A stretch of 64,000 bases of DNA from Bacteroidaceae bacterium (GTDB lineage Bacteria; Bacteroidota; Bacteroidia; Bacteroidales; Bacteroidaceae). Made by a program: the position numbers and the translations under genes. The notes under the pieces are model-generated. The model was not told the origin of the DNA and did not search any database. It saw nothing but the letters and a program-made list of their open reading frames with translations. Below, one piece after another: positions 43,334 to 52,273 of this stretch (positions within the stretch are counted from its first letter, which is position 1; every line of letters starts with the position of its first letter). The DNA lies in assembly GCA_017622815.1 (NCBI GenBank), contig JAGAQH010000027.1:1-64000 (forward strand). The letters run 5' to 3'.

Positions 43334-45282
43334 ATCAGTTCCATCCATCGCTCTTCGGCTTGGGTTAGTTGTTGTTTCAGTTTGGTATGTTTCTCGTATA
43401 GGCTCATGTCTTGCGAACCTGCTTCGGTGGCCATCTGCTCCTCCAGTATGGCTATGGCACTTTCCAGTTGGAGGACGGCAGCCTCGGCATCGGCAAGTTC
43501 CTTTTCACGCTTCTTCTGGGCACGGGCTTGGGCTTTCTGCTCTTCGTAGGAAGCGGCGCCGCGAGAGGAGGAGGACCCTCCCCCAGCCCCTCCACAAGGG
43601 AGGGGAGTATGATGTTCTGTCGGTAGTTTGGCGTAACTACTCCCTCCCCTTGCGGGAGGGTTGGGGAGGGGTCCTCCTGCTTCTACATGACTCCTTATCC
43701 AGTCATATATTCCTCCCAGATGTTCGCGCACCTTGCCTCCGCCGAACTCGTAGACGCGCTCCACAAGGCCGTCCAGGAAGTCACGGTCGTGGCTCACAAC
43801 TATCACCGTGCCGTCGAAGTCGCGTATGGCCTCCTTCAGCACGTCCTTGGATTTGAGGTCGAGATGGTTGGTGGGCTCGTCAAGGATGAGCAGGTTTACG
43901 GGTTCCAGCAGGAGTTTTATCATGGCCAGACGGGTACGCTCGCCTCCGGAGAGGAACTTCACCTTCTTCTCCGAGGCCTCGCCTCCGAACATGAAGGCGC
44001 CCAGTATGTCGCGTATCTTCAGGCGGATATCGCCCCTGGCCACACGGTCGATGGTATCGAAGACGGTAAGTTCGCCGTCCAGCATCTGTGCCTGGTTCTG
44101 TGCAAAGTAGCCTATCTGCACGTTGTGCCCCACCTTCACCTCGCCCTGGAAGGGGATTTCCTGCATAATGCACTTCACCATGGTGGACTTGCCCTCACCG
44201 TTCTTGCCCACGAAGGCCACTTTCTCGCCTCGGCGGATGGTGAGGTTCACATGGTCGAAGACAACGTGGTCGTACTCCTTGCGTGCCTCGTTGCAGATGA
44301 CGGGATAGTCGCCGCTCCTCTGCGAGCAGGTGAACTTCAGGTGCAGGGCCGAGTTGTCCACTTCGTCCACCTCCACGGGTATCATCTTCTCCAGTTGGCG
44401 TATGCGTTGCTGAACCTGTATGGCCTTGGAGGCCTGATAGCGGAAGCGGTCGATGAAGGCCTGCGTGTCAGCAATCTCCTTCTGCTGGTTCTCCCAGGCA
44501 CGGAGTTGCTGCTCACGGCGCTCGGCACGGAGGCTGACGTACTCGTCGTACTTCACCCGATAGTCATATATGCGTCCGCAACTTATCTCTATGGTGCGGT
44601 TCGTCACGTTGTTTATGAAGGCGCGGTCGTGGCTCACCAGCATCACGGCACCCGAGTAGGAGGCCAGGAACTGCTCCAGCCATTGTATGGACTCGATGTC
44701 CAGGTGGTTGGTGGGCTCGTCGAGCAACAACACGTCGGGGTGCTGCAACAATATCTTTGCAAGTTCTATGCGCATGCGCCAACCGCCGGAGAACTCGCTG
44801 GTGGGGCGGTCAAGGTCGGCCTGACGGAAGCCAAGTCCCTGCAGGGTACGCTCCAGACGTCCCATATACTCGCTTCCTCCCATCATCTCCAGGCGCTCGC
44901 TCTCGTGGGTGAAACGCTCGCACAACTGCATGTAGCCCTCGCTTTCATAGTCGTCGCGCTCGGCCATCTCCTTCTGCATGCGCAGGATGTCCGCCTCTAT
45001 CTCGTGCAGATGGGCAAAGGCCTTCTCGGCCTCCTGGCGCACGGTACACGAATCGGACAACACCATCACCTGAGGCAGATACCCCACGGTGGTGCCCTTG
45101 GGCAGGGATACGGTTCCCGAGGTGGGGTGCTCCACTCCTGCTATTATTTTCAGCATGGTGCTCTTGCCTGCTCCGTTCTTACCCACCAGGGCTATGCGGT
45201 CCCTGTCGTTCACCACATAGGTGATGTCCGCAAAGAGCGGACGGGCACTGAACTCCACCGAAAGTTGGTCAATTGATATCAC
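43318..45282 (-). CDS. ABC-F family ATPase carrying an in-frame palindromic insertion
   Basis: This 654-residue soluble protein has two ABC domains: Walker A 'GKNGAGKST' and 'GKNGEGKST', signatures 'FSGGWRMR' and 'LSGGERTR', and two 'LLLDEPTNHLD'-type Walker B motifs. A linker and a C-terminal coiled coil (about 580-650) follow, as in Uup/YdiF proteins that act on ribosomes. Residues 537-570, between the second ATPase and the coiled coil, come from a 102-bp GC-rich palindrome. The final METER is coded by heptad-type sequence (ACGGAAAGGTGA) that also ends rfbD. Whether it is a resistance or housekeeping ABC-F cannot be told; the lack of resistance context favours housekeeping. Confidence 0.93.
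   Translation of the reverse strand: MISIDQLSVEFSARPLFADITYVVNDRDRIALVGKNGAGKSTMLKIIAGVEHPTSGTVSLPKGTTVGYLPQVMVLSDSCTVRQEAEKAFAHLHEIEADILRMQKEMAERDDYESEGYMQLCERFTHESERLEMMGGSEYMGRLERTLQGLGFRQADLDRPTSEFSGGWRMRIELAKILLQHPDVLLLDEPTNHLDIESIQWLEQFLASYSGAVMLVSHDRAFINNVTNRTIEISCGRIYDYRVKYDEYVSLRAERREQQLRAWENQQKEIADTQAFIDRFRYQASKAIQVQQRIRQLEKMIPVEVDEVDNSALHLKFTCSQRSGDYPVICNEARKEYDHVVFDHVNLTIRRGEKVAFVGKNGEGKSTMVKCIMQEIPFQGEVKVGHNVQIGYFAQNQAQMLDGELTVFDTIDRVARGDIRLKIRDILGAFMFGGEASEKKVKFLSGGERTRLAMIKLLLEPVNLLILDEPTNHLDLKSKDVLKEAIRDFDGTVIVVSHDRDFLDGLVERVYEFGGGKVREHLGGIYDWIRSHVEAGGPLPNPPARGGSSYAKLPTEHHTPLPCGGAGGGSSSSRGAASYEEQKAQARAQKKREKELADAEAAVLQLESAIAILEEQMATEAGSQDMSLYEKHTKLKQQLTQAEERWMELMETER
43573..43674 (-). 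repeat. GC-rich palindromic element inside the ABC-F gene (34 codons)
   Basis: 102 bp, 34 codons, read in the same frame and orientation as the copy in the U32 gene (GPLPNPPARGGSS..TPLPCGGAGGGS). 28 of 34 residues agree between the two copies. Confidence 0.92.
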
Positions 45283-45310
45283 TCTGTCTGTTTCTTAATA
45301 TTTCCGTGCG

Positions 45311-45318
45311 CAAATTTA
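45311..45318 (-). promoter_or_regulatory. -7 box (TAAATTTG) for the ABC-F gene
   Basis: TAAATTTG on the minus strand lies about 30 bases before the ATG. A TTTG is present at a slightly long spacing of 23. The rest of the gap to 45486 shows no feature. Confidence 0.5.
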
Positions 45319-45486
45319 CAAAATATTTTTCTATTCTCCACCAAAGGCACGGAAAAGTAAAAGGGGAAGACGGAGTTACTTCAACCTAACGAACAGGAAA
45401 TGCATAAGTAGGCAAGCAAGCGAGAACATAAAAAACACATAGGATTATGCAGGCCTCTCTTTAAGTTAATTTCGGGGTATTTCGCC

Positions 45487-46125
45487 TTAGTATCGCTCTA
45501 TATGCACATTAGGACAATCTTCAAAGGCGTCATCATCTATCTTTGTGCTCCTGGGGACTTTAGCAATTGTAAGGGAAGAGCAACCTGCGAAAGCCTCTTT
45601 TCCAATCTCCGTCACCGATTTTGGGATGCTGATGCTCGTGAGGCTGGTGCAATCACTAAATGCATACTTCCCTATCTTCTTCACCGATGGTGGGATGATG
45701 ATGTTGGCAAGGGAAGAGCAATCAGAGAATGCAAAATCTCCAATCTCCGTCAGCAACTTCGGCATGCTAATGTTCCTGAGAGAAGAGCAGTCACGAAAGG
45801 TTAATGTTTCTATTTTCGTCACCGATTCAGGGATGCTGATACTGATAAGTGAAGAACAACCCGAGAATGCCCCCTTCCCAATCTTCATTACCGATGGAGG
45901 GATATTGACACTCGTAAGGGAAGAGCTATCACTGAAAGCATGGTCTTCAATCTTCGTCACAGATTCGGATATGATGCCCACCCCGTACTTTATCCTATAT
46001 TTACGTGCACTAATCAACGCGCTCACACACTTCTTGATCTCAAAGCACACAATACATATAACACATATAATTGCCAATAATCCATACGTTGTATCAGCAA
46101 CAACCATATCTAAGAGAACACACAT
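45487..46125 (-). CDS. BspA-type leucine-rich repeat protein with an N-terminal membrane anchor
   Basis: This is a 212-residue protein. Residues about 12-30 form one hydrophobic segment ('TYGLLAIICVICIVCF'). From about residue 50 there are six or seven repeats of about 23 residues, each 'I..SVTKIG..AFSGCSSLTSISIP', the LRR_5/BspA pattern common in Bacteroidales. Such proteins often bind host or other surfaces, but this one is small and membrane-anchored. The start could also be the Met at codon 7. It stands alone; a possible TAACTTTG box (46239-46246, minus) lies about 115 bases upstream. Confidence 0.8.
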   Translation of the reverse strand: MCVLLDMVVADTTYGLLAIICVICIVCFEIKKCVSALISARKYRIKYGVGIISESVTKIEDHAFSDSSSLTSVNIPPSVMKIGKGAFSGCSSLISISIPESVTKIETLTFRDCSSLRNISMPKLLTEIGDFAFSDCSSLANIIIPPSVKKIGKYAFSDCTSLTSISIPKSVTEIGKEAFAGCSSLTIAKVPRSTKIDDDAFEDCPNVHIERY

Positions 46126-46370
46126 AAGAATATTATTTAAACATCAGTTTAATTATCTGGTGATTAGCGAGAACACCGTAACTTTATAGTGTCCAATTAC
46201 TCAGAATTGCAAACAATAATCGCCATGCTCATTGAGGACAAAGTTACATAATTATTTTGTATGGCAGATAGTTTCTGCAAATATTTTGATGCTCTGATGA
46301 AAATGGGAGGGCACGGGGTGTGGTACGTCGCAAAAAACGTCGGGAGGATGCCATTTGACAGGACACGGTC

Positions 46371-46400
46371 TTGCACTTTACAATAAATATTGTATATTTG
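46371..46400 (+). promoter_or_regulatory. Consensus promoter for the GH123-like/sialidase gene
   Basis: TTG, exactly 19 bases, TATATTTG; this is the best match to the phylum consensus in the window, with a leader of about 35 bases. Confidence 0.8.
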
Positions 46401-46440
46401 TAACGCAAACTACACATAAACAATACATAACCTAACACAC

Positions 46441-49400
46441 ATGAAGAAGAAAGCAACACTACTTCTTGCCCTGATGGCACTCGGCTTCGGGTCGGGACTG
46501 AAGGCTCAGGGCGACTACTACGTGGCGCACGGAGCGGACGTGAACATCAATCACGGCACGCACTACCCCAAGAGCGTGAGCATCGTGGGTACACAGAGTG
46601 AAAGACAGGAACTGACGGGCATAGCATCGGCCATAAAGTGTCCTGCCTACTTCGACAAGACGGCGACCGTCTTCGAGGTGAAGGCCGGGGACATCGTCAC
46701 ACCCGAGATAGTGATTAACGGCCAGTGGATGCACGGCTATGTCTATGTGGATTGGAACATCAACAAGGCATTCGACGTGAATCTGGAGGGTGAAGGCCCC
46801 TACACCCAGGGCGAGGGCAACGAACTGATGTGCTGGTCGTTCTATAACCATACCGGCGAAAACGCAACACCCGGATGGAACAGCGACGGAGTACAGGCAG
46901 GCGACAACACGCTTGCACCGGGTTCCTTCCGCGTTCCCAAGGACCTGCCCGACGGCAGCACCTACCGCATGCGCTACAAGGTGCAATGGAACAGCATAGA
47001 CCCCAGCGGTGCCGGCGACAAGTTCATCAGCGACGGCGGTTCCATCATCGACGTAACGCTGAAGATAAACGGCGTGGCGGAGAACGTCACCAAATATCCC
47101 ATCAACGACTATGCCGAACCTCGCGTGGGCACTACTCCCGACGTGGCGGCATGGAGTGCCGTTGGCGAGGGTTTGCAGGCTTCATGGGCTTCACGCGACG
47201 AGCACTACTCCCTGCACGATGTGCCCCAGTTGGAGCAGAAGGATGCCGCCACCATCCATGCATGGAAGGGCGAGCGTGCTAACATACAGGCAGTGCTCTT
47301 CAGCAAGGAGGACCAGGGCATGCTCTCAGTACGCATGACTGAATGGACAAAGGGTGGCGAAAAGACCGGCATAAAGGCCGGCGAGGCACGCTTCGTGAAC
47401 TACGTCATCACCGACGACTTCAAGGCTTGTGGCAACCACCCCAGCGGTTTGGAGACATGGCTGGTGCCCGATGTGATTGACCAGGACAAGCCTCATGCCG
47501 TTCCCGCCATGGAGACACGCCCCGTGTGGTGCACGCTGGAAATACCACGCGATGCCGAGGCAGGGGAATACCAAACCGCCCTGGAAGTGGTGAACGAGGG
47601 CGGAGAGGTGCTGAAGACCCTGGCACTGACCGTAAACGTGAATACACGCTCGCTTCCTGAGGTGAAGGACCAGAAGTTCCACCTGGACCTCTGGCAACAG
47701 CCCTACTCCGTGAGCCGCTACTACGACGTGGAGCGTTGGAGCGACGGCCACATCGAGGCCCTGCGCCCCTATCTGAAGGCTCTTGGACGTGCCGGACAGA
47801 GCACCGTTTCCGCCATCATGTTCTACGAACCTTGGGGCGAACAGACACACGACCTCTTCGACCCCATGGTGCAGACCACCAAGAAGGCCGACGGCACATG
47901 GGCATACGACTATACCATCTTTGACAAGTACGTGGAACTGTGCAACGAGTACGGCATCAACCGACAGATCAACTGCTTCAGCATGGTGCCCTGGGACATG
48001 AAGTTCCGCTACTGGGACGAGGCATCCTCTTCATACAAGTTCCTGCAGACAACCACCGGCACAGAGGAGTACCGCGAATTGTGGACAGCCTTCCTGACCG
48101 CCTTCAAGGCTCACCTGCAGGAGAAGGGTTGGTTCGAGAAGACAAACATCGCCATGGACGAGCGTGCCGAGGCCGACATGCTCAACGCCTACAACATAGC
48201 CAGCGCCCTGGGCTTCAACATGGCCCTGGCAGGCAACTACCACTCATCCCTGAGCGACAAGTTGCAGGACTTCTGCGTGGCACTGGGACAGGACAAGCGC
48301 TTCACCGCCGAACAGCGTGCCGACCGCAAGGCCAAGAACCGCATCACCACCGTCTACACCAGTTGCGCCGAGGCTGAGCCCAACATCTACTCCAACTCGC
48401 TGCCCGCCGAGGCAACATACCTGCCCCTGTATGCCGCCGCCAACGACCTGAACGGCTACCTGCACTGGTCATGGATCAACTGGGACGAGCATCCGCTGAC
48501 GGACAGCCGTTTCCGCAAGTTCGGTTCGGGCGACACCTATTGCTACTATCCCGGCAACCGCTCCAGCGTGCGCTTCGAGCGCCTCATCGAGGGCATACAC
48601 CAGTACGAGAAGGTGATGATCCTGAAGGAGGAGTATAAGGACAACCCCGAGAAGATGGCCATACTGGACATCCTCCTGCAGCGTTTCCAGAGCAGCAGCG
48701 TGGCAGGTGTGGATTGCGCTCCCAAGGTGAACGACCTGGAGAACTTCCTGAACGGCCTTGAGGTGGAGGTAACCCTGCCTGAAGGCGTAAGCACCGGCTA
48801 CTACCGCATCATCAGCAAGGCTACGGCACGCACAGAGCACCTCTTCAACAACGCCCTGCACACGGGCAACAGCATGAAGTTCACCCTTCAGTCCAACTCC
48901 AAGGTGGAGACTAACAACGGCATCTGGCACATCACAGACAAGGGTGCCGGCAAACTGGGCGTGAAGAACGGCGACGGACAACCCATGGTGGCAGGTGCCA
49001 GTTGGGGCGGTTCCGTAGCAGGCACATTCAACGAACTGACCATCAAGGAGACCAGCGATGTGGGCGAGTACCGCTACTACTACTTTGCCGAGGCGGTGAA
49101 CTGTACCAACGGAGGCGCCAACTTCAAGGTGGGCGGCACTGACTTCATCACCACATGGGCAGCAGGCGCAAGCACCGCCGAAGACCTCCTGTGGAGATTT
49201 GAACCCGTAGACACCGAGGGCAAGTATATATATAATGTGGACATAGCAGACAATGCCGATGCATACGTCACCTACACCCACGACGGCAAGGAGGAGAACG
49301 CCTTCAACGGAGGTTTCTTCATCTCTGACAAGGAAATCGCCAAGGAGAGCCTGACGGCAGGCATACTGGACAACGTACTGAAGGCCAGCACAATCACCGT

Positions 49401-51462
49401 GGAGGGCAACACCATCAAGGTGACAGGCCTGCAGACCATGGAGGAACCCAAGCGCCAGGACCTCTACAACACCAGCAAGGGTGACGGAGTCATCCCGCCC
49501 TACCGCATCCCCGGCATCAGCACAGCCAGCAACGGACGCCTCATCACCGTGGCGGCACGTCTGGTGTGCGGCACCGACCCCGGCTACGGACAGGTGGACG
49601 TGGTGTGCCGTACCAGCGACGACAACGGCGACACATGGACGGAGATGAAGGATGTGGCCGTGGGCAACGGAAAGACCTCGGCAACGGTCAACTACTTCGA
49701 AACTGCCTTCGGCGACCCTGCCGTGGTGGCAGACCGCACCAGCAATGAAGTTCTGGTGATTGCCGTGGCCGGATGTACCGTTTACGGAAACGGCAACACC
49801 ACCAGGCAGAACCCCAACCTCATTGCCACGATACATAGCGCAGACAACGGCGAGACATGGCAGGAACCCGTGAACGCCACGGAACAGATATACAGCCTCT
49901 TCGACCAGGGCAACCCCATTCAGGCAGCCTTCGTGGGCGGTGGCAAGGTGTTCCAGAGCCGCATCGTCAAGAAGGACAAGTACTACCGTCTCTATGCCGC
50001 CATGTGCGCACGTCCCAACGGCAACCGTGTCATCTACTCCGACGACTTCGGCCGCACATGGAAGGCCCTGGGCGGTGCCTATGCCCTGCCCGCTCCCGGT
50101 GGCGACGAGCCTAAGTGCGAGGAGATGCCCGACGGACGCGTAATCCTGTCAAGCCGTGTGGGTGGCGGACGCATATACAACATCTACACCTACGAGAACA
50201 CACTGGAGGGCACTGGTTCCTGGAGCACCGATGCCAAGAGTACCTTTGCAGGTTCCGGTCTCACCCCCGGCGGCAACAGCACGAACGGAGAAATACTCAT
50301 CATCCCCGTGGTTCGCAACAACGACCAGAAGGACATGTACCTGGCCCTGCAATCCCTGCCTACAGGCAGCGGACGTACCAACGTGGGCATCTTCTACAAG
50401 GAACTGACCGACATGGCCGACATGAACAGCGTGGTCAACTTCTGCAAGGACTGGAACGGTTTCCACCAGGTGAGCACCACATCCTCGGCATACAGTTCCA
50501 TGGATCTGCAGGCAGACGGACGCGTGGGCTTCATCTACGAGGAGACACTGACCGGTTTCGGCAAGCGCGACAACCCCGTATCCACCAGTTTCCCCACAGG
50601 TGCCGGACAGCACAACTTCGACGGTTTCGACAACATCTACCTGCCTCTGGAGGTGGAGTACATCACCGAGGGGGCATACTCCTATAAGGCCAATGTGGAC
50701 CGCCGTGCCTTCCTGCAGGCATACTTCTCTGCCGTAGTGGCAGATGCCGAACTCTCCGAGGGCACAAAGGCAGAACTGGCCAACGCCATAGAGTCCCTGA
50801 GCCAGCAGCCCACCACTCAGGAGGTGGACAACATCTATGCCCTGCTCAACAGCGAGGCTCCTGCCGACCCATGGGACGGCAAGACCGTGACACTGACCAA
50901 CGTACAGCAGAACGGTAAGGAATACGCCCTGTACATCAACGCAAGCAACACCCTCTCCCTGGCCACCACCACAGCCGAAGAGCAGGGAGCCAAGGCAGAG
51001 TTCACCTGCAAGAAGGAGGCAAGCGGAAAGTACAGTTTCTACAACGAGGACACCAAGCAATACATGATATGGCGTGCTGCTTCCAGTGGCGGTCACAACA
51101 GCAACAAGGGAACCCTCGGCACCTACAACGCCACCTATTGCGACTGGAGCATAAACGATGCCTCAGCCACCAAGGAAGGCACCTACTACCTGGTAAGCAA
51201 GCGCTCAAACGGCAGTACCGACGGTTCACTCATCGTCATGGCATCAGGCGTCTTCGACGGATGGGGCAACAGCATCGGCTGGAGCAACAACTACAGCAAC
51301 CTCTTCCGCATAGACATTACAGACACCGCAACAGGCATCGGCGACATAGAGGAAACGGAAAACGGAAAACGGGGAACGAAAATCTACGACCTCTCCGGAC
51401 GTCAGGTACGCCAGGCAGACAAGGGCGTCTACATCACCAACGGACAGATTGTAGTGAAGTAA
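46441..51462 (+). CDS. Secreted fusion of a GH123-like (DUF4091) glycosidase and a GH33 sialidase
   Basis: This 1673-residue protein has a signal peptide (about 1-22). Residues about 25-200 are a beta domain; 210-400 resemble the N-terminal domain of GH123-like proteins. About 400-790 form a TIM-barrel-like region with an adjacent Asp573-Glu574 pair ('AMDERAE') and the DUF4091 block 'GDTYCYYPGNRSSVRFERLIEGIHQYE'. GH123 enzymes remove beta-linked GalNAc. A lectin-like stretch follows, then a sialidase with 'YRIPGIS' at about 1020 and Asp boxes 'SDDNGDTW', 'SADNGETW' and 'SDDFGRTW'. The tail has two ACGGAAA heptads and the 'IYDLSGRQV..KGVYITNGQIVVK' sorting-like end. Likely outside the cell, acting on mucin or gangliosides. 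Confidence 0.82.
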   Translation: MKKKATLLLALMALGFGSGLKAQGDYYVAHGADVNINHGTHYPKSVSIVGTQSERQELTGIASAIKCPAYFDKTATVFEVKAGDIVTPEIVINGQWMHGYVYVDWNINKAFDVNLEGEGPYTQGEGNELMCWSFYNHTGENATPGWNSDGVQAGDNTLAPGSFRVPKDLPDGSTYRMRYKVQWNSIDPSGAGDKFISDGGSIIDVTLKINGVAENVTKYPINDYAEPRVGTTPDVAAWSAVGEGLQASWASRDEHYSLHDVPQLEQKDAATIHAWKGERANIQAVLFSKEDQGMLSVRMTEWTKGGEKTGIKAGEARFVNYVITDDFKACGNHPSGLETWLVPDVIDQDKPHAVPAMETRPVWCTLEIPRDAEAGEYQTALEVVNEGGEVLKTLALTVNVNTRSLPEVKDQKFHLDLWQQPYSVSRYYDVERWSDGHIEALRPYLKALGRAGQSTVSAIMFYEPWGEQTHDLFDPMVQTTKKADGTWAYDYTIFDKYVELCNEYGINRQINCFSMVPWDMKFRYWDEASSSYKFLQTTTGTEEYRELWTAFLTAFKAHLQEKGWFEKTNIAMDERAEADMLNAYNIASALGFNMALAGNYHSSLSDKLQDFCVALGQDKRFTAEQRADRKAKNRITTVYTSCAEAEPNIYSNSLPAEATYLPLYAAANDLNGYLHWSWINWDEHPLTDSRFRKFGSGDTYCYYPGNRSSVRFERLIEGIHQYEKVMILKEEYKDNPEKMAILDILLQRFQSSSVAGVDCAPKVNDLENFLNGLEVEVTLPEGVSTGYYRIISKATARTEHLFNNALHTGNSMKFTLQSNSKVETNNGIWHITDKGAGKLGVKNGDGQPMVAGASWGGSVAGTFNELTIKETSDVGEYRYYYFAEAVNCTNGGANFKVGGTDFITTWAAGASTAEDLLWRFEPVDTEGKYIYNVDIADNADAYVTYTHDGKEENAFNGGFFISDKEIAKESLTAGILDNVLKASTITVEGNTIKVTGLQTMEEPKRQDLYNTSKGDGVIPPYRIPGISTASNGRLITVAARLVCGTDPGYGQVDVVCRTSDDNGDTWTEMKDVAVGNGKTSATVNYFETAFGDPAVVADRTSNEVLVIAVAGCTVYGNGNTTRQNPNLIATIHSADNGETWQEPVNATEQIYSLFDQGNPIQAAFVGGGKVFQSRIVKKDKYYRLYAAMCARPNGNRVIYSDDFGRTWKALGGAYALPAPGGDEPKCEEMPDGRVILSSRVGGGRIYNIYTYENTLEGTGSWSTDAKSTFAGSGLTPGGNSTNGEILIIPVVRNNDQKDMYLALQSLPTGSGRTNVGIFYKELTDMADMNSVVNFCKDWNGFHQVSTTSSAYSSMDLQADGRVGFIYEETLTGFGKRDNPVSTSFPTGAGQHNFDGFDNIYLPLEVEYITEGAYSYKANVDRRAFLQAYFSAVVADAELSEGTKAELANAIESLSQQPTTQEVDNIYALLNSEAPADPWDGKTVTLTNVQQNGKEYALYINASNTLSLATTTAEEQGAKAEFTCKKEASGKYSFYNEDTKQYMIWRAASSGGHNSNKGTLGTYNATYCDWSINDASATKEGTYYLVSKRSNGSTDGSLIVMASGVFDGWGNSIGWSNNYSNLFRIDITDTATGIGDIEETENGKRGTKIYDLSGRQVRQADKGVYITNGQIVVK
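51355..51376. repeat. ACGGAAA heptads inside the GH123-like/sialidase gene
   Basis: Two perfect units and one degenerate unit code TENGKRG in the linker just before the C-terminal sorting-like domain. The same position is used in the GH20 gene. Confidence 0.88.
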
Positions 51463-51511
51463 AGCAAGACGTATTTGCCACTGATACAAGTGGCGTCCCT
51501 ACCCTACCATT

Positions 51512-51550
51512 AAAGAGGATGTGCCAGAAAACAGGCATATCCTCTTTTTG
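51512..51550 (+). terminator. Terminator after the GH123-like/sialidase gene
   Basis: A stem AAAGAGGATGTGCC paired with GGCATATCCTCTTT (one mismatch) is followed by TTG. Confidence 0.8.
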
Positions 51551-51684
51551 ATACTATAATCCAAAATCGGACAATAGACAGTTACACACCAATGAAACCA
51601 TCTTTTTGTCATCCGTCCAAAAACAAAGCCTCTTGCCGTCATAACGTTAATAAGCGGTTTGGGGTAAATTAGAGCAGAGGATGC

Positions 51685-51715
51685 TTGCTTTATCCGCAAC
51701 AATGATATATCTTTG
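51685..51715 (+). promoter_or_regulatory. Promoter of the DUF6078-like gene
   Basis: TTG, 20 bases, TATCTTTG. It places transcription start near 51722, which rules out the upstream TTG codon at 51713 as the start and supports ATG 51743. Confidence 0.75.
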
Positions 51716-51742
51716 CAGGTGCAGAAGATACATATAAATACC

Positions 51743-52177
51743 ATGCCGAAGAAGATTCATACCTCTACTCCATCGCACTATCCCGTATGCCTGCATGCGG
51801 ATTGTCCATTGGCGCAACGTTGCCTCAGGCGCAATGCATTCATCACCCTGGTAAAGAGTCAGGAATATATGCATATCGTAAATCCGGAAAAGTGCACGCA
51901 AACTGAAGGGTGCAAATATTTCCGCGACAACACTCCGGTGGTTTACGCAAAGGGATTTACCAACTTCCAGAAGAAGATGACACAGGAACAGTATCAGAAG
52001 TTCCTGGACATACTGCAGAAGAAGTTCGGCCGCAACCCGTATTTTGAGCGTCGCAACGGCAAAACCTTGCTGACACTGCAGGAACAGGACCTGATAATGG
52101 AGACACTGCACCAGTTAGGCATCAAGGACGAGTACAAGTTCGACTCGTATCTGGAGGCCTTCAACTGGAACGAATGA
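51743..52177 (+). CDS. DUF6078-like small protein
   Basis: This 144-residue cytoplasmic protein has a Cys-rich N-terminus (CLHADCPLAQRCLRR) and later 'CTQTEGCKYF', 'VYAKGFTNF' and 'RNPYFERRNGKTLLTLQEQDLI'. It matches the pattern of a Bacteroidales family of unknown function usually called DUF6078. The four Cys could bind a metal, but this is inference. A deleted duplicate lies 2.6 kb downstream beyond the xanthine salvage genes. Confidence 0.75.
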   Translation: MPKKIHTSTPSHYPVCLHADCPLAQRCLRRNAFITLVKSQEYMHIVNPEKCTQTEGCKYFRDNTPVVYAKGFTNFQKKMTQEQYQKFLDILQKKFGRNPYFERRNGKTLLTLQEQDLIMETLHQLGIKDEYKFDSYLEAFNWNE

Positions 52178-52273
52178 CGAGTCCTCATAGTAAGAGGACT
52201 GCAGTCCTCGTAGTAGGAGGACTCAAGTCCTTATACTATGAGGACTGGCAAAGGCTCGGGAGGACTGGTGCAA

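Larger units (their letters stand above)
51671..52250. repeat. Full-length copy of a duplicated locus (promoter, DUF6078 gene, 3' hairpins)
   Basis: This 580-bp block recurs at 54252-54507, where 324 bp are missing from the coding part; otherwise the copies are collinear with a few substitutions. The tail (52180-52250) is a set of nested AGTCCTC/GAGGACT inverted repeats that should form strong hairpins. Confidence 0.92.
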
